From positions 1-28,639 of the forward strand of contig DKYP01000118.1 of NCBI GenBank assembly GCA_002499945.1: a stretch of 28,639 nucleotides of DNA. Direction: 5' to 3'. Of this stretch, positions 7,556-15,154 are shown one piece after another. The position numbers and the translations under genes were made by a program. Source of the DNA: Lachnoclostridium sp. UBA7097. GTDB taxonomy: Bacteria; Bacillota; Clostridia; Lachnospirales; Lachnospiraceae. Within the stretch, counting starts at the first letter, position 1, and each line of letters starts with the position of its first letter. Under the pieces are notes generated by a model, which saw nothing but the letters and a program-made list of their open reading frames with translations, was not told where the DNA came from and made no database searches.

Positions 7556-9397
7556 ATGGAAGATTTTCGTTTTAAAGTAAATTTAGGCGGCATGATTGAG
7601 ATTTTATCTGACCATCTTTACAGCAGCCCGGATGTATATATAAGGGAGCTTTTACAGAATGGTGTTGATGCAATTAATGCAAGGAAAAACCTTGGAGATG
7701 GAACAGAAACTGCCGGGTGTATTACACTTGGTATAGAGGACGGGAAGAAACTGGTTTTTACAGATAACGGGCTTGGGCTTACAGAAGCTGAAATCCACCA
7801 GTTCCTTGCTATTATCGGCGAATCATCTAAAAGAAACCTGACGGATGGCAGGATACAGACTGATTATATAGGAAGGTTTGGTATCGGGCTTTTATCATGT
7901 TTTATGGTGTCTGATGAAATAAAGATGTATACAAAATCATGCAAATCAGATGATGCACCTGTGCTTGAATGGAGGGGCAAGCCTGATGGCACATATAATA
8001 TAATTAACCACGGGGCAGAGTGCAAGGATGCACCTTTCTTTAATGAAAACCCTGGAACACAGGTTGTGCTTCTTGCAAAACAGGGGCAGGAGGATTATTT
8101 TACAAAGGAAACTATAAAGAGGCTTGTTATTTATTATGGAATGCTGCTTCCTTTCCCAATTATAATAAAACAGGGCGGGGAAGAAGAACAGATAAACCCG
8201 GTTTACCTTCCGTGGGAGGGAAGGGAAACTAATAAAAATGAACTTATGCTTTTTGGAAATATGATGTTTGCAGAGCCTGGCACTGACATATCAGAGGGGA
8301 CAATGCAGAGGTTTTTTGACTGTGTGCCGTTCCATTCAGAAGAAGGCAATGTATCAGGTGTGGCATATATTGTAAATTATGCAGTACAGCCTACGGCAAA
8401 GAACGGACACCGTATTTACCTTAAAAATATGCTTCTTACAGAAAAAGGGGAAAACCTTATACCAGACTGGGCAGTTTTTACAAAATGTATTGTCAATGCA
8501 ATGGATTTGCGCCCTACTGCATCAAGGGAAGGTTTTTATATTGATGATGTGCTGTCAAAGGCAAGAAATTCAATAGAGGACAGCCTTATTGAATATATCA
8601 GGGATATGGCTGAAACAGAACCAGAAATATTTGACAGGTTTTTCTCTATACACAGGCTTTCGCTTATGTCACTTGCACTTGTATCGCCTAAACTTTTTAC
8701 AATAATTGCAGACCATTGTGAATTTGAAACAACAAGGGGCATGTGTACAGGATATACATTAAGGACAGGCAATGAACCGTTAATTTATGCACCTACAGAA
8801 TCCAAATATAAGCAGCTTTCGCAATTATTCTTTGCACAGGATAAAATGCTTATAAATGTTTCATATGTATATTCATATGATATTTTGAGGGAGTTAGGTG
8901 AAGTATATGACATTGAAGTAATGGCAGTAGAGGACTGGAATATAGAAGACCTTATGAAAGACCTGCCACCTGATGCACAGGATGAAACATTTGACTTTAT
9001 AAGGGTTGCAGGGTGTGTTTTAAAACAATATGACTGCCGGGCAGAGATAAAGAACTTCCCTCCAGCCAACCAGCCGGTATTTTACCTTATTGATGAAAAA
9101 GCATTATTTAAAAGGCAGATTGTGGCAGCGCGTGCAAATGCTGATTCAATGTTTTACAATATGCTTGATGCATTTGCAGAAGATATTGGTGATGATACAG
9201 CAGCAATACTTTACTTTAACTATGAAAACCCGCTTGTAAAAAGGCTTGCCGCACAGGAAAATGAAGCAGATATAAAACTTCTTGTGGAAATTTTATATAT
9301 ACAGGCATTACAGATTGGCGGTTTCCCATTACATAATAATGAGCTTGGAATTTTAAACAGGAATATCCTTGCACTTATGGAGAAGGGAATGGACTAG
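7556..9397 (+). CDS. Divergent HSP90/HtpG-type molecular chaperone
   Basis: A 613-residue GHKL ATPase chaperone with full HSP90 architecture. Seen in the N-domain: YIRELLQNGVDA with catalytic Glu31, Asn35 and Asp39; Asp70 in TDNGLGLT; the lid glycines of IGRFGIGLLSCFMVSD (residues 105-120); and GTQVVLL at Gly167-Thr168. The middle domain keeps the Arg switch as LRPTASREGFY (Arg324). About 290 residues follow, enough for the dimerisation domain. Those blocks show it should bind and hydrolyse ATP, but the rest is divergent from housekeeping HtpG, so I leave the symbol blank. Start is ATG 7556 with GGAGG at 7540-7544; an in-frame TTG at 7550 is less likely. It is flanked on both sides by helical-repeat paralogs with gaps of 5-6 nt. 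The C-terminus ends in MEKGMD (see findings). Confidence 0.9.
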   Translation: MEDFRFKVNLGGMIEILSDHLYSSPDVYIRELLQNGVDAINARKNLGDGTETAGCITLGIEDGKKLVFTDNGLGLTEAEIHQFLAIIGESSKRNLTDGRIQTDYIGRFGIGLLSCFMVSDEIKMYTKSCKSDDAPVLEWRGKPDGTYNIINHGAECKDAPFFNENPGTQVVLLAKQGQEDYFTKETIKRLVIYYGMLLPFPIIIKQGGEEEQINPVYLPWEGRETNKNELMLFGNMMFAEPGTDISEGTMQRFFDCVPFHSEEGNVSGVAYIVNYAVQPTAKNGHRIYLKNMLLTEKGENLIPDWAVFTKCIVNAMDLRPTASREGFYIDDVLSKARNSIEDSLIEYIRDMAETEPEIFDRFFSIHRLSLMSLALVSPKLFTIIADHCEFETTRGMCTGYTLRTGNEPLIYAPTESKYKQLSQLFFAQDKMLINVSYVYSYDILRELGEVYDIEVMAVEDWNIEDLMKDLPPDAQDETFDFIRVAGCVLKQYDCRAEIKNFPPANQPVFYLIDEKALFKRQIVAARANADSMFYNMLDAFAEDIGDDTAAILYFNYENPLVKRLAAQENEADIKLLVEILYIQALQIGGFPLHNNELGILNRNILALMEKGMD

Positions 9398-9402
9398 GGG
9401 TT

Positions 9403-10497
9403 ATGGATAAAGATGTATATAATCCAAGAAAATTAAGAGAAGAATATTGTTATAGTTATAGCGCAGAAATAATTAATAAAATTTCTAATGCAATAAAGCT
9501 TGCAGATTTAAATAATGATATTCCATATATGTTATATTTCAGGGAAGAATTATGTGACGCAGCCAGCAAGTGGCATGTGGACGTGGCAGAAATAATAAAA
9601 GTATTTAAAGAAGCCCTTGCACTTATAGACAAATACCCGGACGTGGAGTGTACATATTTCCAAGTTGGGAAAGATGCAACAGAACATTTGCTTTGTGCAT
9701 ATGAAACATTTTTAAATATTATTATAAGTTTTGACAGTGTTTCCATTGAAGAATACAAAGGATACCTTAATGATTTCAGGAAACGCTGGACTGCATATGG
9801 CTGCACTGAAAAAGAACCTTACAGAATGGAACTTGGATTATGCCTTGAAACAGGTGATATGGACGGGGCAGAGAAACTATGGCAGGAATATAAAAAGACC
9901 CCTGCAAACATTTATGAGAGAAATGTGAACTGTATTACAGATGTAAAATATTATCTTTTAAACAATGAAATAGAAAAAGCAATCCAGCTTACAAATGGTG
10001 TTCCAGATGGATATAGAAAGCGTTTATGCCTTGAATATTACCTTGTTAATGGTAATTATAAAAAGGCAGAAGAAATTGCATACAGGCTGGAACATTCCCA
10101 CGGTTGTAAAAAGGAGATAATGCAATTTGCATCTTTTATGTGTGCTTATGTCTATAGCAGGACTGGGCGTGGGCTGCGTATTTATAAAAAGCACTGGGAA
10201 GAATGGGAGGCAGAAAATAACCCACAGTACAGGTATTATACATTTAAAAATGCAGCATGTTTTTTTAAAGTTTTAAAAGAAGCAAAAGGCTTTGATGTAG
10301 TTAAACTTAAAACAGGAAGCCCTGTGCCTGCTTGTAGCGGGGATAATATATATAATACAGATATGTTATATAAATATTATTATAAAGAAGCAGAAGAAAT
10401 TGCAAAAAGATTTGATAAAAGAAATTGTACAGATGTATATACAAAAAGGCTTGTAATGTCAATAGAAAATACCTGTGCCAGAAAGGATAAATTATAA
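9403..10497 (+). CDS. Helical-repeat (TPR-like) paralog P3, lacking the CxxC pair
   Basis: 364 residues, the most divergent member of the five. It keeps the family landmarks: NPRKLREEY, YFREELCDAA, a RKRW segment, RTGRGLRIYKKHWEEW, NAACFFK and YYYKEAEEIAKRFDKRN. It differs in the middle: where P1, P2, P4 and P5 have CxxC, P3 reads ERNVNCITDVKYY with a single Cys, and the surrounding loop is shorter. It starts 5 nt after the HSP90 stop and ends 3 nt before the Rpn ATG, so it is tightly coupled to both. No enzymatic motif is visible. Confidence 0.75.
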   Translation: MDKDVYNPRKLREEYCYSYSAEIINKISNAIKLADLNNDIPYMLYFREELCDAASKWHVDVAEIIKVFKEALALIDKYPDVECTYFQVGKDATEHLLCAYETFLNIIISFDSVSIEEYKGYLNDFRKRWTAYGCTEKEPYRMELGLCLETGDMDGAEKLWQEYKKTPANIYERNVNCITDVKYYLLNNEIEKAIQLTNGVPDGYRKRLCLEYYLVNGNYKKAEEIAYRLEHSHGCKKEIMQFASFMCAYVYSRTGRGLRIYKKHWEEWEAENNPQYRYYTFKNAACFFKVLKEAKGFDVVKLKTGSPVPACSGDNIYNTDMLYKYYYKEAEEIAKRFDKRNCTDVYTKRLVMSIENTCARKDKL

Positions 10498-10500
10498 TTA

Positions 10501-11475
10501 ATGTATAAAAAGAAACAAGATATAAAACCAGATGTAGTTTTAAAAGAATACTGGAAAGATAATGTACGTTTTGCAGATTTTTTTAATGCAGTGCTTTTTA
10601 ATGGAAAGCAGTTAATAGACCCAGGTGAATTATCAGATGCTGATACAGAATCAGGATTTATTATAGAAAATAAAAATTATGCCAGTTCTATTTCTGCCGC
10701 AAGGGATAATATTAAAATATGGAAGAAGTTTGGCATTTCACTTGCACTGCTTGGCATGGAGAACCAGGATAATGTACACTATGGTATGCCAGTAAGGATT
10801 ATGGGATATGATTATAGTGCATACAAAAAACAATGTGATGTTATTGCTGCAAAAAATAAACAGCAGGGTGTTAAAATATCCGGTGAATATTTATCAGGAA
10901 TAAAAAAGACAGACAAGATTTACCCTGTTATTACAGTTGTTGTATATTATGGACAAGAGCCGTGGGATGGGGCTACAAGCTTGTATGACATGTTTGGTAT
11001 GCCGGAAGAACTTAAAGGATTTATTAATGATTATAAGATAACACTTGTAGAAGCAAGAAATGGCAGTATGGGGTTTTATAGTAAAGATAACAGGGATTTT
11101 TTTAATATAATGGAGAAAATACTTAATTGTAAAAGGGTGACAAAAGGTGTAAAAAATGAAATAATAAAATACTGCCATGATAACAGCGTAGATATTCCAG
11201 TAATAAAGGCAGTGGCAAGGGCAGCAAAAGCTAATATTGATTACAGTATTCTGGAAAGAGGAGATGATGTTATGTGTGTTTTATTTGATGAAATAGAAAA
11301 AAATGGTATAAAAGAGGGCAGAAAAGAGGGCAGAAAAGAGGGTGTTATGGCTATTATAAAGATGTGTTATGAATTTGGTGTCCCTGAAGAACTTATACCT
11401 GGCAAAATATGCAGTAATATAGATGTTTCTTTAGAGGAGGCATATAGTTATATTAAAGAGTACAAAAAAATTTGA
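10501..11475 (+). CDS. Rpn-family PD-(D/E)XK nuclease / putative transposase
   Basis: 324 residues of the Rpn (recombination-promoting nuclease, YhgA-like) family. Seen: N-terminal FADFFNAVLFNGKQLIDP; the catalytic-core segment LLGMENQDNVHYGMPVRIMGYD with the E-x-Q element; PVITVVVYYGQEPWDG; SLYDMFG; then a helical C-terminal region with a GIKEGRKEGRKEG low-complexity tract. Rpn proteins are DNA endonucleases first linked to RecA-independent recombination, and some have been reported as toxic anti-phage proteins. The upstream Asp of the catalytic set is probably in the N-terminal FADFF or DADTESG region, which I cannot settle by eye. It begins 3 nt after P3 with a poor ribosome site, suggesting coupling. 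The next gene follows after 73 nt. See the internal start at 11272. Confidence 0.85.
   Translation: MYKKKQDIKPDVVLKEYWKDNVRFADFFNAVLFNGKQLIDPGELSDADTESGFIIENKNYASSISAARDNIKIWKKFGISLALLGMENQDNVHYGMPVRIMGYDYSAYKKQCDVIAAKNKQQGVKISGEYLSGIKKTDKIYPVITVVVYYGQEPWDGATSLYDMFGMPEELKGFINDYKITLVEARNGSMGFYSKDNRDFFNIMEKILNCKRVTKGVKNEIIKYCHDNSVDIPVIKAVARAAKANIDYSILERGDDVMCVLFDEIEKNGIKEGRKEGRKEGVMAIIKMCYEFGVPEELIPGKICSNIDVSLEEAYSYIKEYKKI
11272..11475 (+). CDS. Possible internal in-frame Rpn C-terminal product (RpnS-like, 67 aa)
   Basis: Inside the Rpn gene, ATG 11272 (codon 258, in frame) is preceded by AGAGGAG at 11257-11263 with an 8-nt spacer, a much better ribosome site than that of the full-length gene. 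The product would begin MCVLFDEIEKNG and contain the KEG repeat and the C-terminal helices. Established for other Rpn genes: a short C-terminal protein made from within the gene blocks the toxicity of the full-length nuclease. Whether this site is used here is inference; AG-rich codons can mimic ribosome sites by chance. Confidence 0.35.
   Translation: MCVLFDEIEKNGIKEGRKEGRKEGVMAIIKMCYEFGVPEELIPGKICSNIDVSLEEAYSYIKEYKKI
11310..11342 (+). repeat. 12-bp tandem repeat in the Rpn coding sequence
   Basis: Unit AAAAGAGGGCAG occurs as 11310-11321, 11322-11333 and a partial third copy 11334-11342, about 2.75 copies. It encodes KEGR-KEGR-KEG. Because the unit is a multiple of three, slippage would change protein length by four residues without a frameshift. 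Similar KEG/EGR tracts are common near the C-terminus of Rpn-family proteins. Confidence 0.9.
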
Positions 11476-11548
11476 GAAATGGGACATACAGTTATATAAA
11501 AAACCTGGAGATGCAGCTTAAAAATGTTTGAGGAAAGGAGGGGGTGTA

Positions 11549-12682
11549 ATGGAAGATATATATAATCCAGATAAACTTATGTATAATTATATGAAAGAAG
11601 GGCATGGGAAGGCAAGGGCTGATGCAATCCGCTATGCAATAGGGCAGGCTGATTTAAATAATGATGTGGAACATATGGTTTCTTTCCGGATAGAGCTTTG
11701 TGAGGAGTCAGAATGGTATGGGGACGGGCTTGATATAGTTACAGTATTTCCAGAACTGCTTGCGGTTGCAGATAAGTATGCAGGCAGGTTTCCAAATATA
11801 ATGGAGGATGTATTATGGACTTATGAAGACCTGGTTGATATATGTATAGAATTTTACCAGATTCCATTTGATGACTGCAGGAATTTTCTTAATGATTTTA
11901 AAAAACGGTGGATTTTGTCAGGACGGGGTATCCGTGAACCATACAGGATGATGGCGGAATTTTACATAGATGCTGGTTATCTGGAAGAAGCAGGGCAAGC
12001 TGTATCCATGCTTAAGGCAAGCCCTATGGAGCATTATGACTGTACGGGCTGTGCTGCCAATACAGAGTTATCATACTATCTTGCAAATAATGAGAAGGAA
12101 AAGGCAGACCAGATTGCTGTAAAAATTGACGGCTGTATTTTTACATGCGGGGGTAATATGTCAGATTCAAATTCCATATACCGTATGAATAAGCGTTACC
12201 TTAAATATTATATATTGAACGGGGATTATGAAAAAGCAGCCGAAAAGGCACGGCTGCTTGAACGTGCCCGTTCATCTGCTATAGATTATAAGTTATGGTC
12301 ATCTTTTATGTGTGCTTATGTTTATAATAATACAGGCAGGGGGCTGCGTATTTATAAAAAGCACTGGAGGGATATTGAAAATGTGACAAGGCCTGAATAT
12401 ATGTATTATTCATTTAAAGATGCAGCATGTTTTTTTATGGGCCTGGAAAAAGTAAAGAAAGAAGAAAACGTAAAACTCCAGCTTGATAATAAATTTCCTT
12501 TATACAACCAGGATAATATCTACAGCATAGAAAAACTGTCAGAATATTATTATAATAAAGCAGAAGAAGTTGCAATAAAGTTTGACCAGAGAAATGGTAC
12601 AGATAAATATATGAAAGAACTTAAAATGTCAGTGGAAAATATTTTATCGTACAATCCAGGGAAAGAAAGGCAGGAAGTGTAA
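11549..12682 (+). CDS. Helical-repeat (TPR-like) paralog P4 of the HSP90-linked cluster
   Basis: 377 residues. Landmarks: NPDKLMYNYMKEGHGKAR, IGQADLNNDVEHM, CEESEWYGDG, the pair C165-TG-C168, TELSYYLANNEKEKADQI, NTGRGLRIYKKHWRDI, DAACFFMGL, and YYYNKAEEVAIKFDQRN. Start is ATG 11549 because AAAGGAGGGG at 11534-11542 sits 6 nt upstream; an upstream in-frame TTG at 11528 would place that site inside the gene. Clearly most like P5, with which it shares the RGIREPYR/RGTREPYH segment and one overlapping base at the stop/start junction. Function unknown. Confidence 0.75.
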   Translation: MEDIYNPDKLMYNYMKEGHGKARADAIRYAIGQADLNNDVEHMVSFRIELCEESEWYGDGLDIVTVFPELLAVADKYAGRFPNIMEDVLWTYEDLVDICIEFYQIPFDDCRNFLNDFKKRWILSGRGIREPYRMMAEFYIDAGYLEEAGQAVSMLKASPMEHYDCTGCAANTELSYYLANNEKEKADQIAVKIDGCIFTCGGNMSDSNSIYRMNKRYLKYYILNGDYEKAAEKARLLERARSSAIDYKLWSSFMCAYVYNNTGRGLRIYKKHWRDIENVTRPEYMYYSFKDAACFFMGLEKVKKEENVKLQLDNKFPLYNQDNIYSIEKLSEYYYNKAEEVAIKFDQRNGTDKYMKELKMSVENILSYNPGKERQEV

Positions 12683-13836
12683 TGGCAGATATGTATAATC
12701 CTGTACAGCTTGTATATAATTACAGGCAGCTTAGTCATGGAACTGCAAGGGCAGATGCAATCCGTTATGCAATAAGCCAGGCAGACCTTAATAATGATAT
12801 CCCTTATATGGCTTTTTTGCGTGAAGAATTATGTGACGAAGCGTCATGGTTTGCAGATGAACTTGATGTGGTTACAGTATTTCCAGAACTCCTTGCACTC
12901 CTTGACAGATACCCGGACGCAGGGGTTACACCATTCCAGGCAAACAGCAGCCATATACTTGATGTACTTTATATTTATGGGCACCTGTTAGATGCCTGCA
13001 CCAGTTTTTACCAGATTCCGTATGAGGACTGTATAAAATTCCATAATGATTATAAAAAACGGTGGATTGCATGTGGACGTGGAACGAGAGAGCCATACCA
13101 TTTTTTTGCTGAATTTTACCTTGAATCAGGTGATATGGATAATGCGTGGAAATTCCTGCATAAACTTAAAGCCAGCCCTGTAGAACCATATGACTGCGTT
13201 GCATGTGCTGCCAATACAGAGATAAAATACTATCTTTTAAATAACGAAAAAGAAAAAGCAGATAAAATTGCAAAGAAAATTGAAAATGGAACTTTAAGGT
13301 GCAAGGGTGAACTTTCAGATTCACTATTGCGCATGAAACAGCATTACCTTAAATATTATATTTTACATGGTGACTATGAAAAAGCAGCAGAAACAGCTTA
13401 TATATTTGAACATTCAGACAGCGAAGTAAAAGTACATAACAGATGGGCGTCCTTTATGTGCGCTTATGTACATACAAATCCCGGGCGTGGGATGCGCATT
13501 TATAAAAAACACTGGAGGGAATGGGAGGAAGAAAGTGACCAGTACGAAAAGTTTTATGCGTTTAAAGATGCAGCATGTTTCTTTAAAGGATTAAAAAGTG
13601 AAAAAGATACAGGAACAATAAAACTTGATGTTAATGATAGATTCCCTTTATATAATGAGGACGGGATTTACAGCATAGACAGCCTGTGTAGTTATTACTA
13701 TAAGTGGGCAGGGGACATTGCAAATAAATTCGACAAAAGGAACAGGACAAGTAAATTTATAAATGAACTTGAAATATCATTTGCAAATGCCGGCAAATAC
13801 CAAGTGGCTGCCAGGCAGAAGATAAAAAGTATATAA
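12682..13836 (+). CDS. Helical-repeat (TPR-like) paralog P5 of the HSP90-linked cluster
   Basis: 384 residues, closest to P4. Landmarks: NPVQLVYNYRQLSHGTAR, ISQADLNNDIPYM, REELCDEASWFAD, the pair C172-VA-C175, TEIKYYLLNNEKEKADKI, NPGRGMRIYKKHWREW, DAACFFKGL, and YYYKWAGDIANKFDKRN. Its ATG shares a base with the P4 stop (TAATG), a translational-coupling arrangement. It is the last gene of the cluster; 270 bases follow before the next gene, and a separate promoter there suggests the transcript ends in that gap, although I see no strong terminator hairpin. Function unknown. Confidence 0.75.
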   Translation: MADMYNPVQLVYNYRQLSHGTARADAIRYAISQADLNNDIPYMAFLREELCDEASWFADELDVVTVFPELLALLDRYPDAGVTPFQANSSHILDVLYIYGHLLDACTSFYQIPYEDCIKFHNDYKKRWIACGRGTREPYHFFAEFYLESGDMDNAWKFLHKLKASPVEPYDCVACAANTEIKYYLLNNEKEKADKIAKKIENGTLRCKGELSDSLLRMKQHYLKYYILHGDYEKAAETAYIFEHSDSEVKVHNRWASFMCAYVHTNPGRGMRIYKKHWREWEEESDQYEKFYAFKDAACFFKGLKSEKDTGTIKLDVNDRFPLYNEDGIYSIDSLCSYYYKWAGDIANKFDKRNRTSKFINELEISFANAGKYQVAARQKIKSI

Positions 13837-14012
13837 CAGCCTTAAAACAGGATGGCATGGAAACAATATACTGTTACGGGGTTGCCTGTTACAAGAAAAC
13901 CTGTAAAGTAGAATTAGCATAAATTCCTGGCACTTTTGTTAAAAAATAACCATAAACCAATTAAATTTAGTTAATAAAAAACAGTCTGCTTAAAATTTTT
14001 TACAAAAATTAG

Positions 14013-14041
14013 TTGAAATCTTACCTAAAAAAGAGTAAAAT
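14013..14041 (+). promoter_or_regulatory. Sigma-70-type promoter for the binding protein/chemoreceptor pair
   Basis: TTGAAA at 14013-14018, a 17-nt spacer, and TAAAAT at 14036-14041. It lies in the 270-base gap after P5 (13837-14106), which otherwise holds only weak short inverted repeats. The -10 hexamer is identical to that of the lacI-type regulator. No sigma-28 flagellar promoter (TAAA-N15-GCCGATAA) is visible here. Confidence 0.6.
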
Positions 14042-14106
14042 AATACTTAATTAGAATTAATTTAAGCAAAATGCACTAAAAACGGTAAAGGAAGGGGAAG
14101 GATTTT

Positions 14107-15117
14107 ATGTCAGGTAAAAAATTTTTTGCAGGCTTATTGTCTTTATCACTGGTTTTTACAGGATGTGGCGGTTCATCTGAACCTGAAATTATAATGCCAG
14201 ATGAAACTGTTAAGACAGCTGTGGGTAACAATGGAGGAACAGGCGGAAGCGGAAACGGGGGAAATGCAGCAAAAAGCAGTGGAGATACTTACAAAATCTG
14301 GCTTGTTACAATGGACCAGCAGGACCAGTACTGGTTAAATATTAATAATGGCTGTAAAAAGGCAGCAGATGAGATTGGTAATGTTGAGTATACCTGGAAT
14401 TCACCAGACGTTAATGATGATGAGAAGCAGAAACAGTGTATTAATGATGCAGTAGAAGCAGGTGTTTCTGCAATTATTGTAGCAGCAAACGGGCCAGCAA
14501 ATGTAAATGATGCTTTGCAGAATGCCAAGGATGCAGGGATTAAAATTGTATTTGTGGATTCGCCAGCTGATTTTGACTGTGTACAGAAGCTTGCTACAGA
14601 TAATGAAGCGGCAGGCAGGACAGCAGGTGAAAAAATGCTTGATGACCTTAAAGCCAGCAATATTACAAAAGGCAATATAGGAATTATAGGTGTAACAAAG
14701 GATACTGCTTCATGCATTGCCAGGGAAAAAGGATTCCGTTCTGCATTTGACGGGACAGGTTTTACGCTTCTTGATACATTTTATATGGGTACAGATGTAC
14801 AGGCAGCTAAAAAAGCAGTTGACGGGTTTATAGATAAAAAATGCGTGGGCATATTTGGCGCAAATGAAGGTGCGACTTCTGCAACAGGCAGCAGGATTAA
14901 AGAAACAGGGGATAATGTTGAAATAATTGGTTTTGATACATCTGATACAGTGCTTGGCTATATTAGTGAAGGGATTATATCTGCTACAATGGCACAGAAT
15001 CCTGATACTATGGGGTATGAAGGCATGAAAACTGCTGTAAAGGCACTAAACGGGGAAGATACAGGTGAAGAAAGCATTGATACAGGCGTTTCTGTTATAA
15101 CAAGTGATGATATGTAA
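14107..15117 (+). CDS. Ribose/galactose-type sugar-binding lipoprotein
   Basis: 336 residues. A lipoprotein signal peptide (GLLSLSLVFTGC, lipidated Cys20) and a Gly/Ser/Asn-rich linker lead into a type I periplasmic-binding-protein fold of the RbsB class. Typical segments: VTMDQQDQYWLNINNGC, ISAIIVAANGP-like block, GIKIVFVDSPADFDC, DNEAAGRTAGEKM, GFRSAFDG, GIFGANEGAT and EIIGFDTSD. It should bind a monosaccharide or similar small ligand outside the membrane. No permease or ATPase is adjacent; instead a chemoreceptor follows 37 nt downstream on the same strand. That context points to chemotaxis sensing via a binding protein, or to use of a transporter elsewhere. RBS: GGAAGGGGAAGG before ATG 14107. 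Ligand unknown. Confidence 0.88.
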   Translation: MSGKKFFAGLLSLSLVFTGCGGSSEPEIIMPDETVKTAVGNNGGTGGSGNGGNAAKSSGDTYKIWLVTMDQQDQYWLNINNGCKKAADEIGNVEYTWNSPDVNDDEKQKQCINDAVEAGVSAIIVAANGPANVNDALQNAKDAGIKIVFVDSPADFDCVQKLATDNEAAGRTAGEKMLDDLKASNITKGNIGIIGVTKDTASCIAREKGFRSAFDGTGFTLLDTFYMGTDVQAAKKAVDGFIDKKCVGIFGANEGATSATGSRIKETGDNVEIIGFDTSDTVLGYISEGIISATMAQNPDTMGYEGMKTAVKALNGEDTGEESIDTGVSVITSDDM

Positions 15118-15154
15118 CTGGCAGGCAGGATATATAATAAATGGGGGATAAGCT

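Noticed and set aside
10501..11475. Insertion sequence around the Rpn 'transposase' gene
   Set aside because: No terminal inverted repeats or target duplication are visible, and the gene is tightly packed between cluster genes, so it is treated as a resident gene.
5310..13836. Known CRISPR, BREX, CBASS or retron-type defence system
   Set aside because: No Cas, cyclase, reverse transcriptase, methyltransferase or helicase gene is present; only HSP90, Rpn and helical-repeat proteins are seen.
14289..14717. 142-residue minus-strand frame inside the RbsB-type binding-protein gene
   Set aside because: Antisense shadow; no family resemblance and no ribosome site considered convincing.
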